Origin: CAVVEQ01 sp963828855 | GTDB taxonomy: Bacteria > Chloroflexota > Anaerolineae > Anaerolineales > Anaerolineaceae | Assembly: GCA_963828855.1 (NCBI GenBank) | Contig: CAWHGB010000002.1 | Location: 1,280,169-1,344,168 of the forward strand | Reading direction: 5' to 3' | DNA: 64,000 nucleotides | The notes under the pieces: model-generated | What the model saw: the letters and a program-made list of their open reading frames with translations, nothing else | Databases searched by the model: none | What the model was told of the DNA's origin: nothing | Part shown: one piece after another, positions 8,362 to 15,583 of the stretch | Numbering within the stretch: the stretch's first letter is position 1 | How the letters are laid out: each line of letters starts with the position of its first letter | Made by a program: the position numbers and the translations under genes

Positions 8362-9336
8362 CTAAAATTCGGTTAGTTCTCCAAGGGTAGTGCATTGCTT
8401 CTCAAAGGTAATTAAGGCGGGCTTTCGCACATAACCCAACCTTTCGTTCATCGAAAGCATCGGTATGTTTTTGGCGTCATTCTCCGCCTTGATGAGGATA
8501 TACCCATTCGCTTGGGCATACTCAATGACCCGTATTTTCATTGCCAATCCAATTCCATAACGTCGATATTGAGGTATAACCCCGGTCAACCCCTGGTAAA
8601 GGGATTTGCCTTTTTCGGACACCAAAACATGACTCAATCCAATATATTCTTCACCCTTTACTGCCACAAAAAAACCATCCGGGAGGGCAGAAGGCCCTGT
8701 AATGGCATACTCAACATACTTTTCAAATCCCCTGCGTCCCATGCCAGCAGCCAAATCTCCCGGTACAGACAGGCTTATTTCCCAATCCAAATCATATAAC
8801 TTACGATTCCGCTGGGGGTCACTTTCCAACTCAGGCAGAGTTTTGATTTCGATGCCGTTGCCGCGAAATCGAGCCTCCAACCCTTTGAAGCGAGTCAAGT
8901 CAAAGGCTTGAACGTTTAATTCGGATGGAATATCACGAATGACCTCTTGAAAACCTCGTTTTTCCAGAAAACGGATACTTTGGGGACAGCTTTCAGATGC
9001 ATGGATTCGTACCGCCAGGGGATCGAATGGCTGCAGCCCATGCGTGATAGTTTCAAAAAGCGCGGATCCAATGCCGCTCCTCTGATGCCTGGGATGTACT
9101 CCAATCCAAATCATGAATTTTTGAGGGTGGGCGAACCAATTGGATTGGGTGTAATAACCCGCTCCAACGATCTCATCCTTCTCGATGGCGACCCAGCGCT
9201 GGGTTTTGAATTTCGGGTCACGTAAACGGTCGCTCTCGAGGAAATCCGAAGCGGAGAGGTGTTGCTGCGGATCGATGTAATTATTGAGCGCAGCAATTCC
9301 CGGGTAATGAGCGGGTGTGGTTAATTGGATTTCCAA
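8362..9336 (-). CDS. tandem-domain GNAT family N-acetyltransferase
   Basis: A 324-residue protein with two GNAT acetyltransferase folds. Domain 1 (about 1-150) contains the acetyl-CoA loop HPRHQRSGIGSALFETI. Domain 2 (about 160-310) contains QYRRYGIGLAMKIRVIEYA and NERLGYVRKPALITFEK, the usual C-terminal strand. It resembles two-domain GNATs such as mycothiol synthase-like enzymes, but the substrate is unknown. The ATG at 9336 lies 32 bp downstream of core element S2. The ribosome site is modest (GGCGAAG). It stops 209 bp before S1 and has no membrane or signal sequence. Confidence 0.85.
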   Translation of the reverse strand: MEIQLTTPAHYPGIAALNNYIDPQQHLSASDFLESDRLRDPKFKTQRWVAIEKDEIVGAGYYTQSNWFAHPQKFMIWIGVHPRHQRSGIGSALFETITHGLQPFDPLAVRIHASESCPQSIRFLEKRGFQEVIRDIPSELNVQAFDLTRFKGLEARFRGNGIEIKTLPELESDPQRNRKLYDLDWEISLSVPGDLAAGMGRRGFEKYVEYAITGPSALPDGFFVAVKGEEYIGLSHVLVSEKGKSLYQGLTGVIPQYRRYGIGLAMKIRVIEYAQANGYILIKAENDAKNIPMLSMNERLGYVRKPALITFEKQCTTLGELTEF

Positions 9337-9368
9337 TTCTTCGCCTTTTTTTGTGTAACAACACGAAA

Positions 9369-9407
9369 GCCCAACGGTGAGCGTTACATGCTGGTGGGCG
9401 AGCGTGG
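9369..9407 (-). repeat. core element S2 (GTTRRRY-type)
   Basis: Minus strand: GCCCAC (9399-9394), then TAAC, a seven-base spacer and GTTGGGC (9375-9369), 32 bp before the GNAT start. Its sequence aligns base for base with S1 over about 39 bp. It directly follows repeat R3's promoter segment. Confidence 0.6.
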
Positions 9408-9429
9408 AAAACGGTCAGGGGTATGTATC

Positions 9430-9720
9430 TCACCCACCAAATCTAATTATACAAATCAATAATTCTGATGCAACAAAAAACGCTCTCCATATCCGGAGAG
9501 CGCTGTATAGTTTGGCGAGTAAATTAAGCCTGCATCACCGGCCTGAACTTGTACCCATACACCAGCATCCCGCGCTCATCCCCATCCGAGCGGATGCGGC
9601 GGGTGACCATCACCACCGGCTTGCCTATCTCCATTTTCTGTTCGCTCAGGTCTGGATTATCTTAATAATGGGAACCATCGGGTGCTTTCAATGCAGGCTG
9701 GTTCTTTAAGCGCCAGGAGC
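9430..9720 (-). repeat. DUF35-tail repeat R3 (best-preserved copy)
   Basis: Minus-strand positions from about 9715 to 9530 match the DUF35 gene from the segment encoding EGPMV through the stop. Long near-identical stretches cover the region for VTRRIRSDGDERGMLVYGYKFRPVMQ. A strong terminator follows (CGCTCTCC / GGAGAGCG, 9481-9502, then a T6 run). After that comes a promoter-like TTGCAT-16-TATAAT segment that is shared with R5. An internal stop and frame changes upstream make it a relic, not a gene. Confidence 0.8.
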
Positions 9721-9766
9721 TAATGGATGGATCCGCCCCACTCTTCGGGGGTTTCTGGTTCTAAGG

Positions 9767-10366
9767 TTAACTAGATAGAATGTATCGCCCCAGCCAAATC
9801 GTCCAGATCGGAAATAGAAGATAAGTTCCCAACCAGCCAAAAAATGCAATATAAAGATACCATGGCATGGATTCCATGCTGTCAATTCCGGCGAATATGC
9901 CTGGAATGCCGATCAGCCCAAGCGCCATGAACGCACCCACGACAAGCCCGAATACGATCATGCTATGAGGCAGAGCGACACCGCGTTGCATGGAAAAACA
10001 AAATGCCACCAGCCACAAACCGATCAACGCGAATCCGATCGCTGAATACCAACCAGCCAGAACAAAGCCTGTAATACCCTTCAGGACCAGAACTGATCCC
10101 ACAACAGTTAAGATCGCGCCAATCACCACAAGGACAAGCGCAATTTGGCTCATCACCGGTGACTTCGCATGAAATTCGGCGTATAACATCCACGCCAGAA
10201 CTGCGCTGGAAATACCGATAATGCTGTTGAATACATCATTGATAGCGCCAAAGGACATATTCACCGTCGACATCAGGGTGAGAGCTATCACTGCCAGGAT
10301 GGTAGAAACTCCTGTAACGATTGCCATCCAGCCAATTGCATGAGTGGATAAATTACTTGTTATCAT
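9767..10366 (-). CDS. six-TM membrane protein
   Basis: A 199-residue integral membrane protein with six predicted helices (about 12-33, 42-62, 72-95, 100-122, 134-158, 170-192). Loops are short and uncharged, and there is no catalytic or transport motif I can name. The start ATG at 10366 follows ACGGAGAAACCT, a plausible ribosome site. It begins 26 bp after the stop of the peroxidase-related candidate selenoprotein gene, so the pair form an operon in one island block. A link to redox chemistry is only positional. Distant resemblance to DUF4386-type proteins is possible. Confidence 0.6.
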   Translation of the reverse strand: MITSNLSTHAIGWMAIVTGVSTILAVIALTLMSTVNMSFGAINDVFNSIIGISSAVLAWMLYAEFHAKSPVMSQIALVLVVIGAILTVVGSVLVLKGITGFVLAGWYSAIGFALIGLWLVAFCFSMQRGVALPHSMIVFGLVVGAFMALGLIGIPGIFAGIDSMESMPWYLYIAFFGWLGTYLLFPIWTIWLGRYILSS

Positions 10367-10392
10367 AGGTTTCTCCGTATATAAAATAAATA

Positions 10393-10977
10393 TTAAACAA
10401 ACGAACGTCCTGTCGATAGTATTCGCCGAAGTTCCGGTTCAAGCTCAAGGTACACTTTGTCTGGTTCTGCGCCTAAACCATCCAGCGTCTTGCTGAAGAA
10501 GTTCCGAACCGCGCTAGCCAGAACTACATCAAGGATCTCCTCATCGGAAAGGCCATATCCGCGCAATTCATCATAGTCTTTCTTATTGATTTGATTCGCC
10601 TGGGTGGTGATTTTTTGGGCAAAAGCCATAATCGCCACCTCATCAGGCGGCAACCCTGCAGCACGAAAATCTTTAACTATCGCTATTATCTGATCGGCAT
10701 CAAAAAAATTTTTACGAAGCAACGCTCCGTGGGCCAACATTCAATAAGTACAGTTGAGCGCCATGGCGGCTGCTAAAGTCACCAGCTCATAGCGACGCAT
10801 TCTCATTTTTGAACGGATCGCCCCATTGAGTTTTGTCCAGGCATCATAGACCTCGGGGTGCAGGCTGAGCGCTTTGGCGTGGTTGGGCACGTATCCCCAG
10901 GTCTTTTCGGCGGCTTGATATACATCTTTCAACGGACCTTCCGCTTGATCCTCCGGAATTGTTTTAATGAATGTCAT
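10393..10977 (-). CDS. AhpD-like peroxidase-related protein, candidate selenoprotein (CxxU)
   Basis: This is a carboxymuconolactone decarboxylase/AhpD-superfamily protein of the uncharacterised peroxidase-related type. Two open frames, 10977-10744 and 10740-10393, are in the same phase and separated only by one TGA at 10743-10741. The joined product is 194 residues and matches the family along its whole length: MTFIKTIPED at the start, NCTY-x-MLAHG at the active site, and SDEEILDVVLASAVRNFFSKTLD near the end. The TGA sits exactly where family members have the second Cys of the CxxC pair, giving Cys76-Thr-Tyr-Sec79. A SECIS-like hairpin follows. The start has GGAGAGAG upstream. A chance substitution that truncates the gene is the alternative. 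Confidence 0.75.
10714..10730 (-). promoter_or_regulatory. SECIS-like hairpin after the in-frame UGA
   Basis: On the minus strand, ACGGAGC-GTT-GCTTCGT forms a 7-bp stem (one G-U pair) with a GUU loop. The loop begins 17 nt after the UGA, within the usual spacing of bacterial SECIS elements. Confidence 0.5.
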
Positions 10978-11201
10978 GATCTCTCTCCTTCCATTTTTTC
11001 TACTTCCAAGAAGATATTTATCCTGAGTCGTCAAACAATAATTCGACGATCTATTCAACTTCAGAAAGTACGAACAAAAAATTCTTGAGACCTATTTAAT
11101 TATTAGTATTTTTATCTTATATATCTTATATTATCATTCTAGCCCTGAAATTCATTAAGTCAATGGGTGCTTTTTCGATTTGACAAGAAATTAAAATAAA
11201 T

Positions 11202-11390
11202 AGCCCTGAGCGTTTTGCTTCAGGGCTGCGAATTCCGTTTTTGTTTAGCTTATCCCTACATCACCGGTCGAAACAAATAACCGCAAATCAGCATCCCGCA
11301 CTCATCCCCATCCGAGCGAATGCGCCAGGTGACCATTTCCACTGGCATGCCGATCTCGACCTTCTAGTCGCCCAGGTCGGTGGAACTTAG
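11202..11390 (-). repeat. DUF35-tail repeat R4
   Basis: Minus-strand positions 11388 to about 11252 match the DUF35 gene from the region encoding TDLGEQKVEIGMPVEMV to the stop, with substitutions including an early TAG. A terminator follows (AGCCCTGA / TCAGGGCT, 11202-11227). The repeat begins at the stop codon of the preceding four-TM gene, whose last residues (EPVPS) come from the junction. The 220 bp after the terminator (to 10978) are AT-rich and hold a probable promoter for the peroxidase-related gene. Confidence 0.75.
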
Positions 11391-11878
11391 GATGGTACGG
11401 GTTCACCAATCTTGAAATGTTTCATCACCCATGTGGCACCAATAATCCAGGGAACAATAATAATTTGCAAAAATAGCAATAAGGAGAATGACTCGCCTAA
11501 ACTCACTCTTATCAGATCGCTGTTAGCGATTGAGCCATCAACCGCCGCCATTGAAATACCCGCGATGGAAGTCGTCAGGAAAAATACAGGGATAGTAGTA
11601 AGGATGAGCCAGCAGCCATAAAAGATCGCGATCTTTGTGAGCCAATTGTTGCTACGGTTATGCAAATGAAAGCAAGCTATAAGAGTGGCACCAGAGAAAA
11701 CTAGGAGTGCAGCGGTAAAGATTACAAACTCACTTCGAATGTCAACAGTATCTGAAGAAATTGAAATGAGGGCGTTAAGTAGTAGCCCGGAAATAAGAAC
11801 CCCATATGCCAGTACAAGCGGACCAAAGCCGATCCCTACGAAAAGAACAAATTGCGGAATTGAATTTGGTGTTTTCAT
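11387..11878 (-). CDS. four-TM membrane protein
   Basis: A 163-residue membrane protein with about four hydrophobic helices (roughly 10-36, 50-70, 82-103, 133-153). I do not recognise a family. The ATG at 11878 follows AGAAGGTAAG and is 23 bp downstream of core element S3. Its final five codons run into the start of DUF35-tail repeat R4, so the original C-terminus may have been changed when the repeat was joined. Confidence 0.6.
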   Translation of the reverse strand: MKTPNSIPQFVLFVGIGFGPLVLAYGVLISGLLLNALISISSDTVDIRSEFVIFTAALLVFSGATLIACFHLHNRSNNWLTKIAIFYGCWLILTTIPVFFLTTSIAGISMAAVDGSIANSDLIRVSLGESFSLLLFLQIIIVPWIIGATWVMKHFKIGEPVPS

Positions 11879-11901
11879 TCTTACCTTCTAAATTATTGAC
11901 C

Positions 11902-11965
11902 ACCTAACGGTTTTCATCAACTGCGGGTGTACGGACGTGGATTCTGTTTGGGAGCAGGAAAAACT
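11902..11965 (-). repeat. core element S3 (GTTRRRY-type) plus 5' extension
   Basis: Minus strand: CACCC, then TGAT, seven bases and GTTAGGT (11908-11902), 23 bp before a start codon. Twenty-six bases at 11932-11957 are identical to 8183-8208 at S1. The ends GGTG and CACC differ from S1 but stay complementary to each other. Confidence 0.55.
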
Positions 11966-12051
11966 TCAATCTCGGAAAGGGCTCGTGCGCACATCACGTC
12001 GCGAAATCCTAAACCCCCATGTCAGGCGTACGTTTTAAGGGCTGCGTTTGT

Positions 12052-12549
12052 TTACCTGGGCTCATATCCATGCAGCCAATGGTTATTCATCAAAGCGAAC
12101 TGCGCATGGAGTTCGCCGAAGAGTGCACCCGGGGACTGGCTAGTTATGTGTACATCAAACATAGGCACTTCTTTCTCGAATGTGTCGTCGCGCAGTCTCA
12201 TCAGTGTGCCTTGCACAATATAATGGCCAAAATAAAATAAACCCCGGAGTGGTTTCGCAGGTATTTTCCAGACCTCGTATTGATTTAATTGAGTTATATC
12301 CACCTGCGGGATAAGTGCTACTGCGCAATCACCCCAGACGTCAAATTGTGCGTACTTTCGTGCCTTGATGTCCTCTCGCCAGGTCGGCTGGATCTGTACC
12401 GCTGAGAGGCTGATGGGTCTGCTGCCCTGCATTTCGGGCTCAGGGAAGTATAGGCGGGCATTACCATCCAAAGTGCCCTGTATGAGATATTCGGTGGTTA
12501 AAACTTGGAGGCCATACGGCACCAGCGGCTGTTTCTTTTTTCCAAACAT
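12052..12549 (-). CDS. hypothetical protein, 165 aa
   Basis: I do not recognise a family. It is a soluble protein starting MFGKKKQPLVPYGLQVL, rich in beta-type sequence (TTEYLIQGTLDGNARLYF, YIVQGTLMRLRDDTFEKEV) and ending NNHWLHGYEPR. The two stretches containing QGTL suggest an internal duplication of a beta-barrel-like unit. The ATG at 12549 has a strong AGGAGG site. No signal peptide is seen. It is preceded by repeat R5 and core element S4. Confidence 0.6.
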   Translation of the reverse strand: MFGKKKQPLVPYGLQVLTTEYLIQGTLDGNARLYFPEPEMQGSRPISLSAVQIQPTWREDIKARKYAQFDVWGDCAVALIPQVDITQLNQYEVWKIPAKPLRGLFYFGHYIVQGTLMRLRDDTFEKEVPMFDVHITSQSPGALFGELHAQFALMNNHWLHGYEPR

Positions 12550-12612
12550 CGTACCTCCTAAACTCAAGACGGAATTCTTGATTACACATCGGGGTTTTTG
12601 AAAATTCTTTCA

Positions 12613-12654
12613 GCGTCCAAACGGTGTGTATTACCTGCAAGCGGGCAAACATGG
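12613..12654 (-). repeat. core element S4 (diverged)
   Basis: Minus strand: GCCCGC, GTAAT, seven bases, then GTTTGGAC. It aligns with S2 across about 40 bp, with one extra base in the core, 63 bp before the 165-aa gene and directly after R5. Confidence 0.5.
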
Positions 12655-12664
12655 ATAATATGGA

Positions 12665-12845
12665 AAAATATGTTACTCACCTCCTAAACCTAATTATATA
12701 AATCATTCATCCCGATGCAACAAAAAGCGCCCTCCAATTCTGGGGAGCGCTTCATCGTGTGAAGATTCGATTATCCCTGCATCACCGGCCGGAATTTGTT
12801 CCCAATCACCAACATCCCGCGCTCATCCCCATCCGAGGAAGTCGT
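12665..12845 (-). repeat. DUF35-tail repeat R5
   Basis: Minus-strand positions from about 12843 to 12775 match the last 22 codons and stop of the DUF35 gene (tcggatggggatgagcgcg onward). A terminator follows (stem within 12725-12752, T5). A TTGCAT-16-TATAAT promoter-like segment comes next, nearly identical to that of R3. The 110 bp upstream (12850-12959) hold no gene. Confidence 0.78.
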
Positions 12846-12959
12846 CGTGGAAACAGATTCCTAGTCAGTTGGAACCAGTGTTGGGTCGTTATAAATACAG
12901 ACCTCCTACTTCAAACGAGGGACAAACGGTCTCGGAAGTCTCAGGGGTTAAAAAACACA

Positions 12960-13742
12960 TTATTTGCTTTTGGATTTATTGGAAGCGTAATCAGCTGCGC
13001 ATCGAAAACCATAATCCAAACCACCACCGCCAAAGTCATAACCTGATCCGGTTCGAGTGTTAGCGGCTCGACTATACCATGATCCACCGAGAACTACTCC
13101 ATTTGAGGTCATATCCCAGACATTGCCTGACATATCGAGGGCGCCACACCAACTTACCCCAGTCAGATATGTGCCAACTGGAGCAGATGTACCATATCCA
13201 TCATTTACGGTTCTATCGGCTTCTGGAGATTCACAATTAACGTCACAATAATTTAGTCTTGTTGGATCAAAAGAATTACCCCACGGATAAATATTTGAAT
13301 TAGGTCCGCTTGCTGCATAACTCCACTCTTCTTCGGAAGGCAAACGAACTTCTGCCCATTCACAATAAGTTTCTGCCTGATCCCTATTCACAAAAATCAC
13401 AGGGTAATTACCAAAGGTCGAATAAATTGCATAAAAATCTGCTTTGGTGCCAATATTTGCTGGAAGTAAGCATTCACCCGCATCAATACAAAACCAATAT
13501 TGAGCATTATTTACTTCAAATTTATCTATCCAAAATCCTTCAACTTTGGCTGTATGCCAATCGGTATTATCTCTTCCGGTTCGGAATTCACCTGTAGGAA
13601 CACCGACCATCATCATCCCATCAGTAGTGCGAAGGAGAGTCTGTCCCAATAATGGACCTGATGTTCTTGCTGAAGTATTACTACATGCGATTAGAAGAAG
13701 CAGAATCAATATAATTTGTAAGAAAATGGTGTAAATCTTCAT
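12960..13742 (-). CDS. SUMF1/formylglycine-generating-enzyme-like lipoprotein
   Basis: A 260-residue secreted lipoprotein with a sulfatase-modifying-factor (FGE-sulfatase) domain. The signal peptide ends in a lipobox (LLLLIAC), anchoring it outside the membrane. The domain shows FWIDKFEVNNAQYW, PVIFVNRDQAETYCEWA, RLPSEEEWSYAA, YPWGN, LDMSGNVWDM, GGSWYSRA and GFRCA, in the standard order. Most bacterial proteins of this fold are not true sulfatase activators but binding or modifying domains, so the role is open. The active-site cysteine pair of true FGE is not evident. The ATG at 13742 lies 44 bp downstream of core element S5. Confidence 0.85.
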   Translation of the reverse strand: MKIYTIFLQIILILLLLIACSNTSARTSGPLLGQTLLRTTDGMMMVGVPTGEFRTGRDNTDWHTAKVEGFWIDKFEVNNAQYWFCIDAGECLLPANIGTKADFYAIYSTFGNYPVIFVNRDQAETYCEWAEVRLPSEEEWSYAASGPNSNIYPWGNSFDPTRLNYCDVNCESPEADRTVNDGYGTSAPVGTYLTGVSWCGALDMSGNVWDMTSNGVVLGGSWYSRAANTRTGSGYDFGGGGLDYGFRCAADYASNKSKSK

Positions 13743-13786
13743 GCTTTAATAGTATTAATTCAATTCATTATGAACTTGCTTGAACA

Positions 13787-13826
13787 ACCCAACAGTTTTG
13801 CTAACTTGTTTGGGGAGTAAATGTCC
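13787..13826 (-). repeat. core element S5 (diverged)
   Basis: Minus strand: TTAG, a seven-base spacer and GTTGGGT (13793-13787), 44 bp before the SUMF gene. The distal arm is less well conserved than in S1 and S2. Confidence 0.45.
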
Positions 13827-13854
13827 GTTGGAGCCGGTGTTTGGCGACTCTTGG

Positions 13855-14247
13855 TTAAATCAACAACCCATTTTTCCATAGAGCGATCACAATATCCATT
13901 TGGCTATTATGATACTTTGGCTCACCTATCATCACACGTTCCCAAAGGTTAATAGGTGGTTGATTAACAAGGTCAGGCTCCTCCGTTATCATTGTATATG
14001 CAGTGAGTGCATAATTTTTGTTCTTTCGGGAATTACAGTATTTGCCTGATGGTATATCTTTGACATAGCCTTCTTCACAGAGGCCCAGAAAGGCATCGCG
14101 TGGACAACCTTTCTTTTGAGAAGTAGTCCCATTTCCAAAGATGCGAGATGTCACTTTGTCCCAAGCCAAACGCGGTGAAATCTCTTTATCGCGAGAACAA
14201 AGATTCGCTGCTTCAACTGCTGATTGAGCATATTTATTCATCATCAT
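13855..14247 (-). CDS. DUF6979-like protein
   Basis: A 130-residue soluble protein. Its pattern (MNKYAQSAVEAANL, SPRLAWDKVTSRIFG, SSQ/TSQKKGCPRDAFLGLCEEG, NSQMDIVIALWKNGLL) matches, as I remember it, the uncharacterised DUF6979 family. Cysteines and basic residues in the middle might bind nucleic acid or metal, which is a guess. The start is one of three consecutive ATGs at 14247-14239, without a clear ribosome site. It lies 43 bp downstream of the GIY-YIG gene stop in the same direction. Confidence 0.55.
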   Translation of the reverse strand: MMMNKYAQSAVEAANLCSRDKEISPRLAWDKVTSRIFGNGTTSQKKGCPRDAFLGLCEEGYVKDIPSGKYCNSRKNKNYALTAYTMITEEPDLVNQPPINLWERVMIGEPKYHNSQMDIVIALWKNGLLI

Positions 14248-14290
14248 CGCTTTCGAATAACTGGCAGAAGATGCCGATCATATGATTTTT

Positions 14291-14692
14291 CTAATCATTA
14301 AATCGTGGTTCAAGCAAAGCAACAGAAAAGTGCTCGAACATAATTCTCTCTTTTTGGTCAAGTAGCACAACATATTGAAGACTGCATTCCTGCCGGAGAA
14401 ATGGTTTAACCGCCTTTGCATCAGTAAATTTTCCCGACTTAACGAGTTTCTTCTTCAGGGTAGAAGCCTCCGTATTTCCCATTAGATGGTTCCTGTAGAT
14501 ACGGTTGCTGAGGTTCTCAGACCGTCCTATGTAAATGGTGGCTTGAGACTCATCAACTGTCTCGAATATTCGATATACGCCAGGCTGGGTAGGCAAGTCT
14601 GACGGCTTCAGATTTATAAATGCAATGACTGGCGCTTCCACCAATTCCTGGAGCAGTGAAGAAAATTTAGAAATCCTTTCATTAAAGTACAT
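14291..14692 (-). CDS. GIY-YIG nuclease domain protein
   Basis: A 133-residue protein with a GIY-YIG endonuclease core: PGVYRIFE (GVY for GIY), then IYIGRSENLSNRIYRNH (YIG with the catalytic Arg after it). A later Glu in MFEHFSVALLEPRFND fits the metal-binding position. Length suits a stand-alone domain, as in homing or repair-type nucleases; the target is unknown. The start at 14692 has AAAGGA upstream. It sits between the HEPN-like gene and the DUF6979-like gene, all on the minus strand, and the trio might form a nucleic-acid-acting module. Confidence 0.8.
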   Translation of the reverse strand: MYFNERISKFSSLLQELVEAPVIAFINLKPSDLPTQPGVYRIFETVDESQATIYIGRSENLSNRIYRNHLMGNTEASTLKKKLVKSGKFTDAKAVKPFLRQECSLQYVVLLDQKERIMFEHFSVALLEPRFND

Positions 14693-14813
14693 ATTCGATT
14701 CCTTTCAATGCATCTGGTCGCCGGAGCGCATATTCTTTATTGCGCTGAATAGGAACGAAAGTTGTGCAATGCAAATGTTATGCGGCCTCATAAGAAGATG
14801 GTTGATCTCTTTT

Positions 14814-15344
14814 TCAAAGGGTTTTTTCAATTGCTTCCTTGTAAGTGATTTCTCTAGAGATGTTGTAGCCAGCCTTCGTTGCAGTCTCGAATAACTTGTC
14901 AACAATAGCCTTCGATTGGTTTCTTAATCGGATTGCGTTATTTAGGTTTGCGGTTTTTGGATTAATTTTGCCATGGGAGACGTTATTCCTGAAATCGTAA
15001 ATTTCACCAAAACCTGGGAACTTCCTCCGTAACTTTCTGACGATACCATTTTTGTACATTTTTTGCCTGTTTACTGCCTTTGATTTAGCGACGAAGCAGT
15101 TGTAGAACCAAGCTAGTTTATCTTGTAACCCAGCATTTGGATTCCCCAAGAAACTATTCATTTGGGTGGTCTTGTCCATCTTCTTTATCAACAGATTGAG
15201 ATTTGCCTCTATAAAGAAAGCTGAAAACACAATTGCCACGGTGTAATCACTAATCGGTATTGGATCACAATTATTCTCGGCTCGCTTTAGGGCTTGCCAA
15301 CTTATGGCAATCATGATTGTTGCATCTTCACTCCCCTCCGGCAT
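14814..15344 (-). CDS. HEPN-like protein with RNNVSH motif
   Basis: A 176-residue, mostly helical protein. It carries DFRNNVSHGKI, an R-x4-H motif as found in HEPN-domain RNases and toxins, near the end of a helical bundle. An earlier helix has SAFFIEANLNLLIKKM, typical of HEPN-like proteins annotated only as hypothetical. The catalytic reading is inference. The start at 15344 (MPEGSEDATIM) has a strong AGGAGG site. It is the first gene of the block after the mevalonate operon's terminator, and is followed by the GIY-YIG gene after about 120 bp. Confidence 0.6.
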   Translation of the reverse strand: MPEGSEDATIMIAISWQALKRAENNCDPIPISDYTVAIVFSAFFIEANLNLLIKKMDKTTQMNSFLGNPNAGLQDKLAWFYNCFVAKSKAVNRQKMYKNGIVRKLRRKFPGFGEIYDFRNNVSHGKINPKTANLNNAIRLRNQSKAIVDKLFETATKAGYNISREITYKEAIEKTL

Positions 15345-15538
15345 TTTAGTATCCTCCTAACCTTCTCATTTGTTTAAGAAATAACTCTATTATGATCACT
15401 TGGAGGCCGTGTAACTTTTTGGGTTTATGGCACTAAGACAGGTGGGAATGGTGCCGAATAACCATATGGTATTGATGCGTGATCATTTCCTTCTTCAACT
15501 ATTTAGATTATACAAATTAATAATCTCACCGTAATCAA

Positions 15539-15567
15539 AAACGCCCTCCATCTCTGGAAGGCGCTTC
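15539..15567 (-). terminator. terminator of the mevalonate operon
   Basis: A GC stem (AACGCCCTCC / GGAAGGCGCTT, one bulge) is followed on the minus strand by TTTTT, 17 bp past the DUF35 stop. It is the prototype of the terminators carried by repeats R1-R5. Confidence 0.8.
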
Positions 15568-15583
15568 ATTATTCCTCAATTCT

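Noticed and set aside
8107..8376. Plus-strand ORFs of 70-89 aa between the kinase and GNAT genes
   Set aside because: They lie over core element S1 and the GC-rich spacer, have no ribosome site or family pattern, and oppose the orientation of all island genes.
8153..9375. Full integron attC sites
   Set aside because: Only the right-hand core is convincing. A matching RYYYAAC left core at proper spacing and an integrase were not found, so the elements are reported as core-like only.
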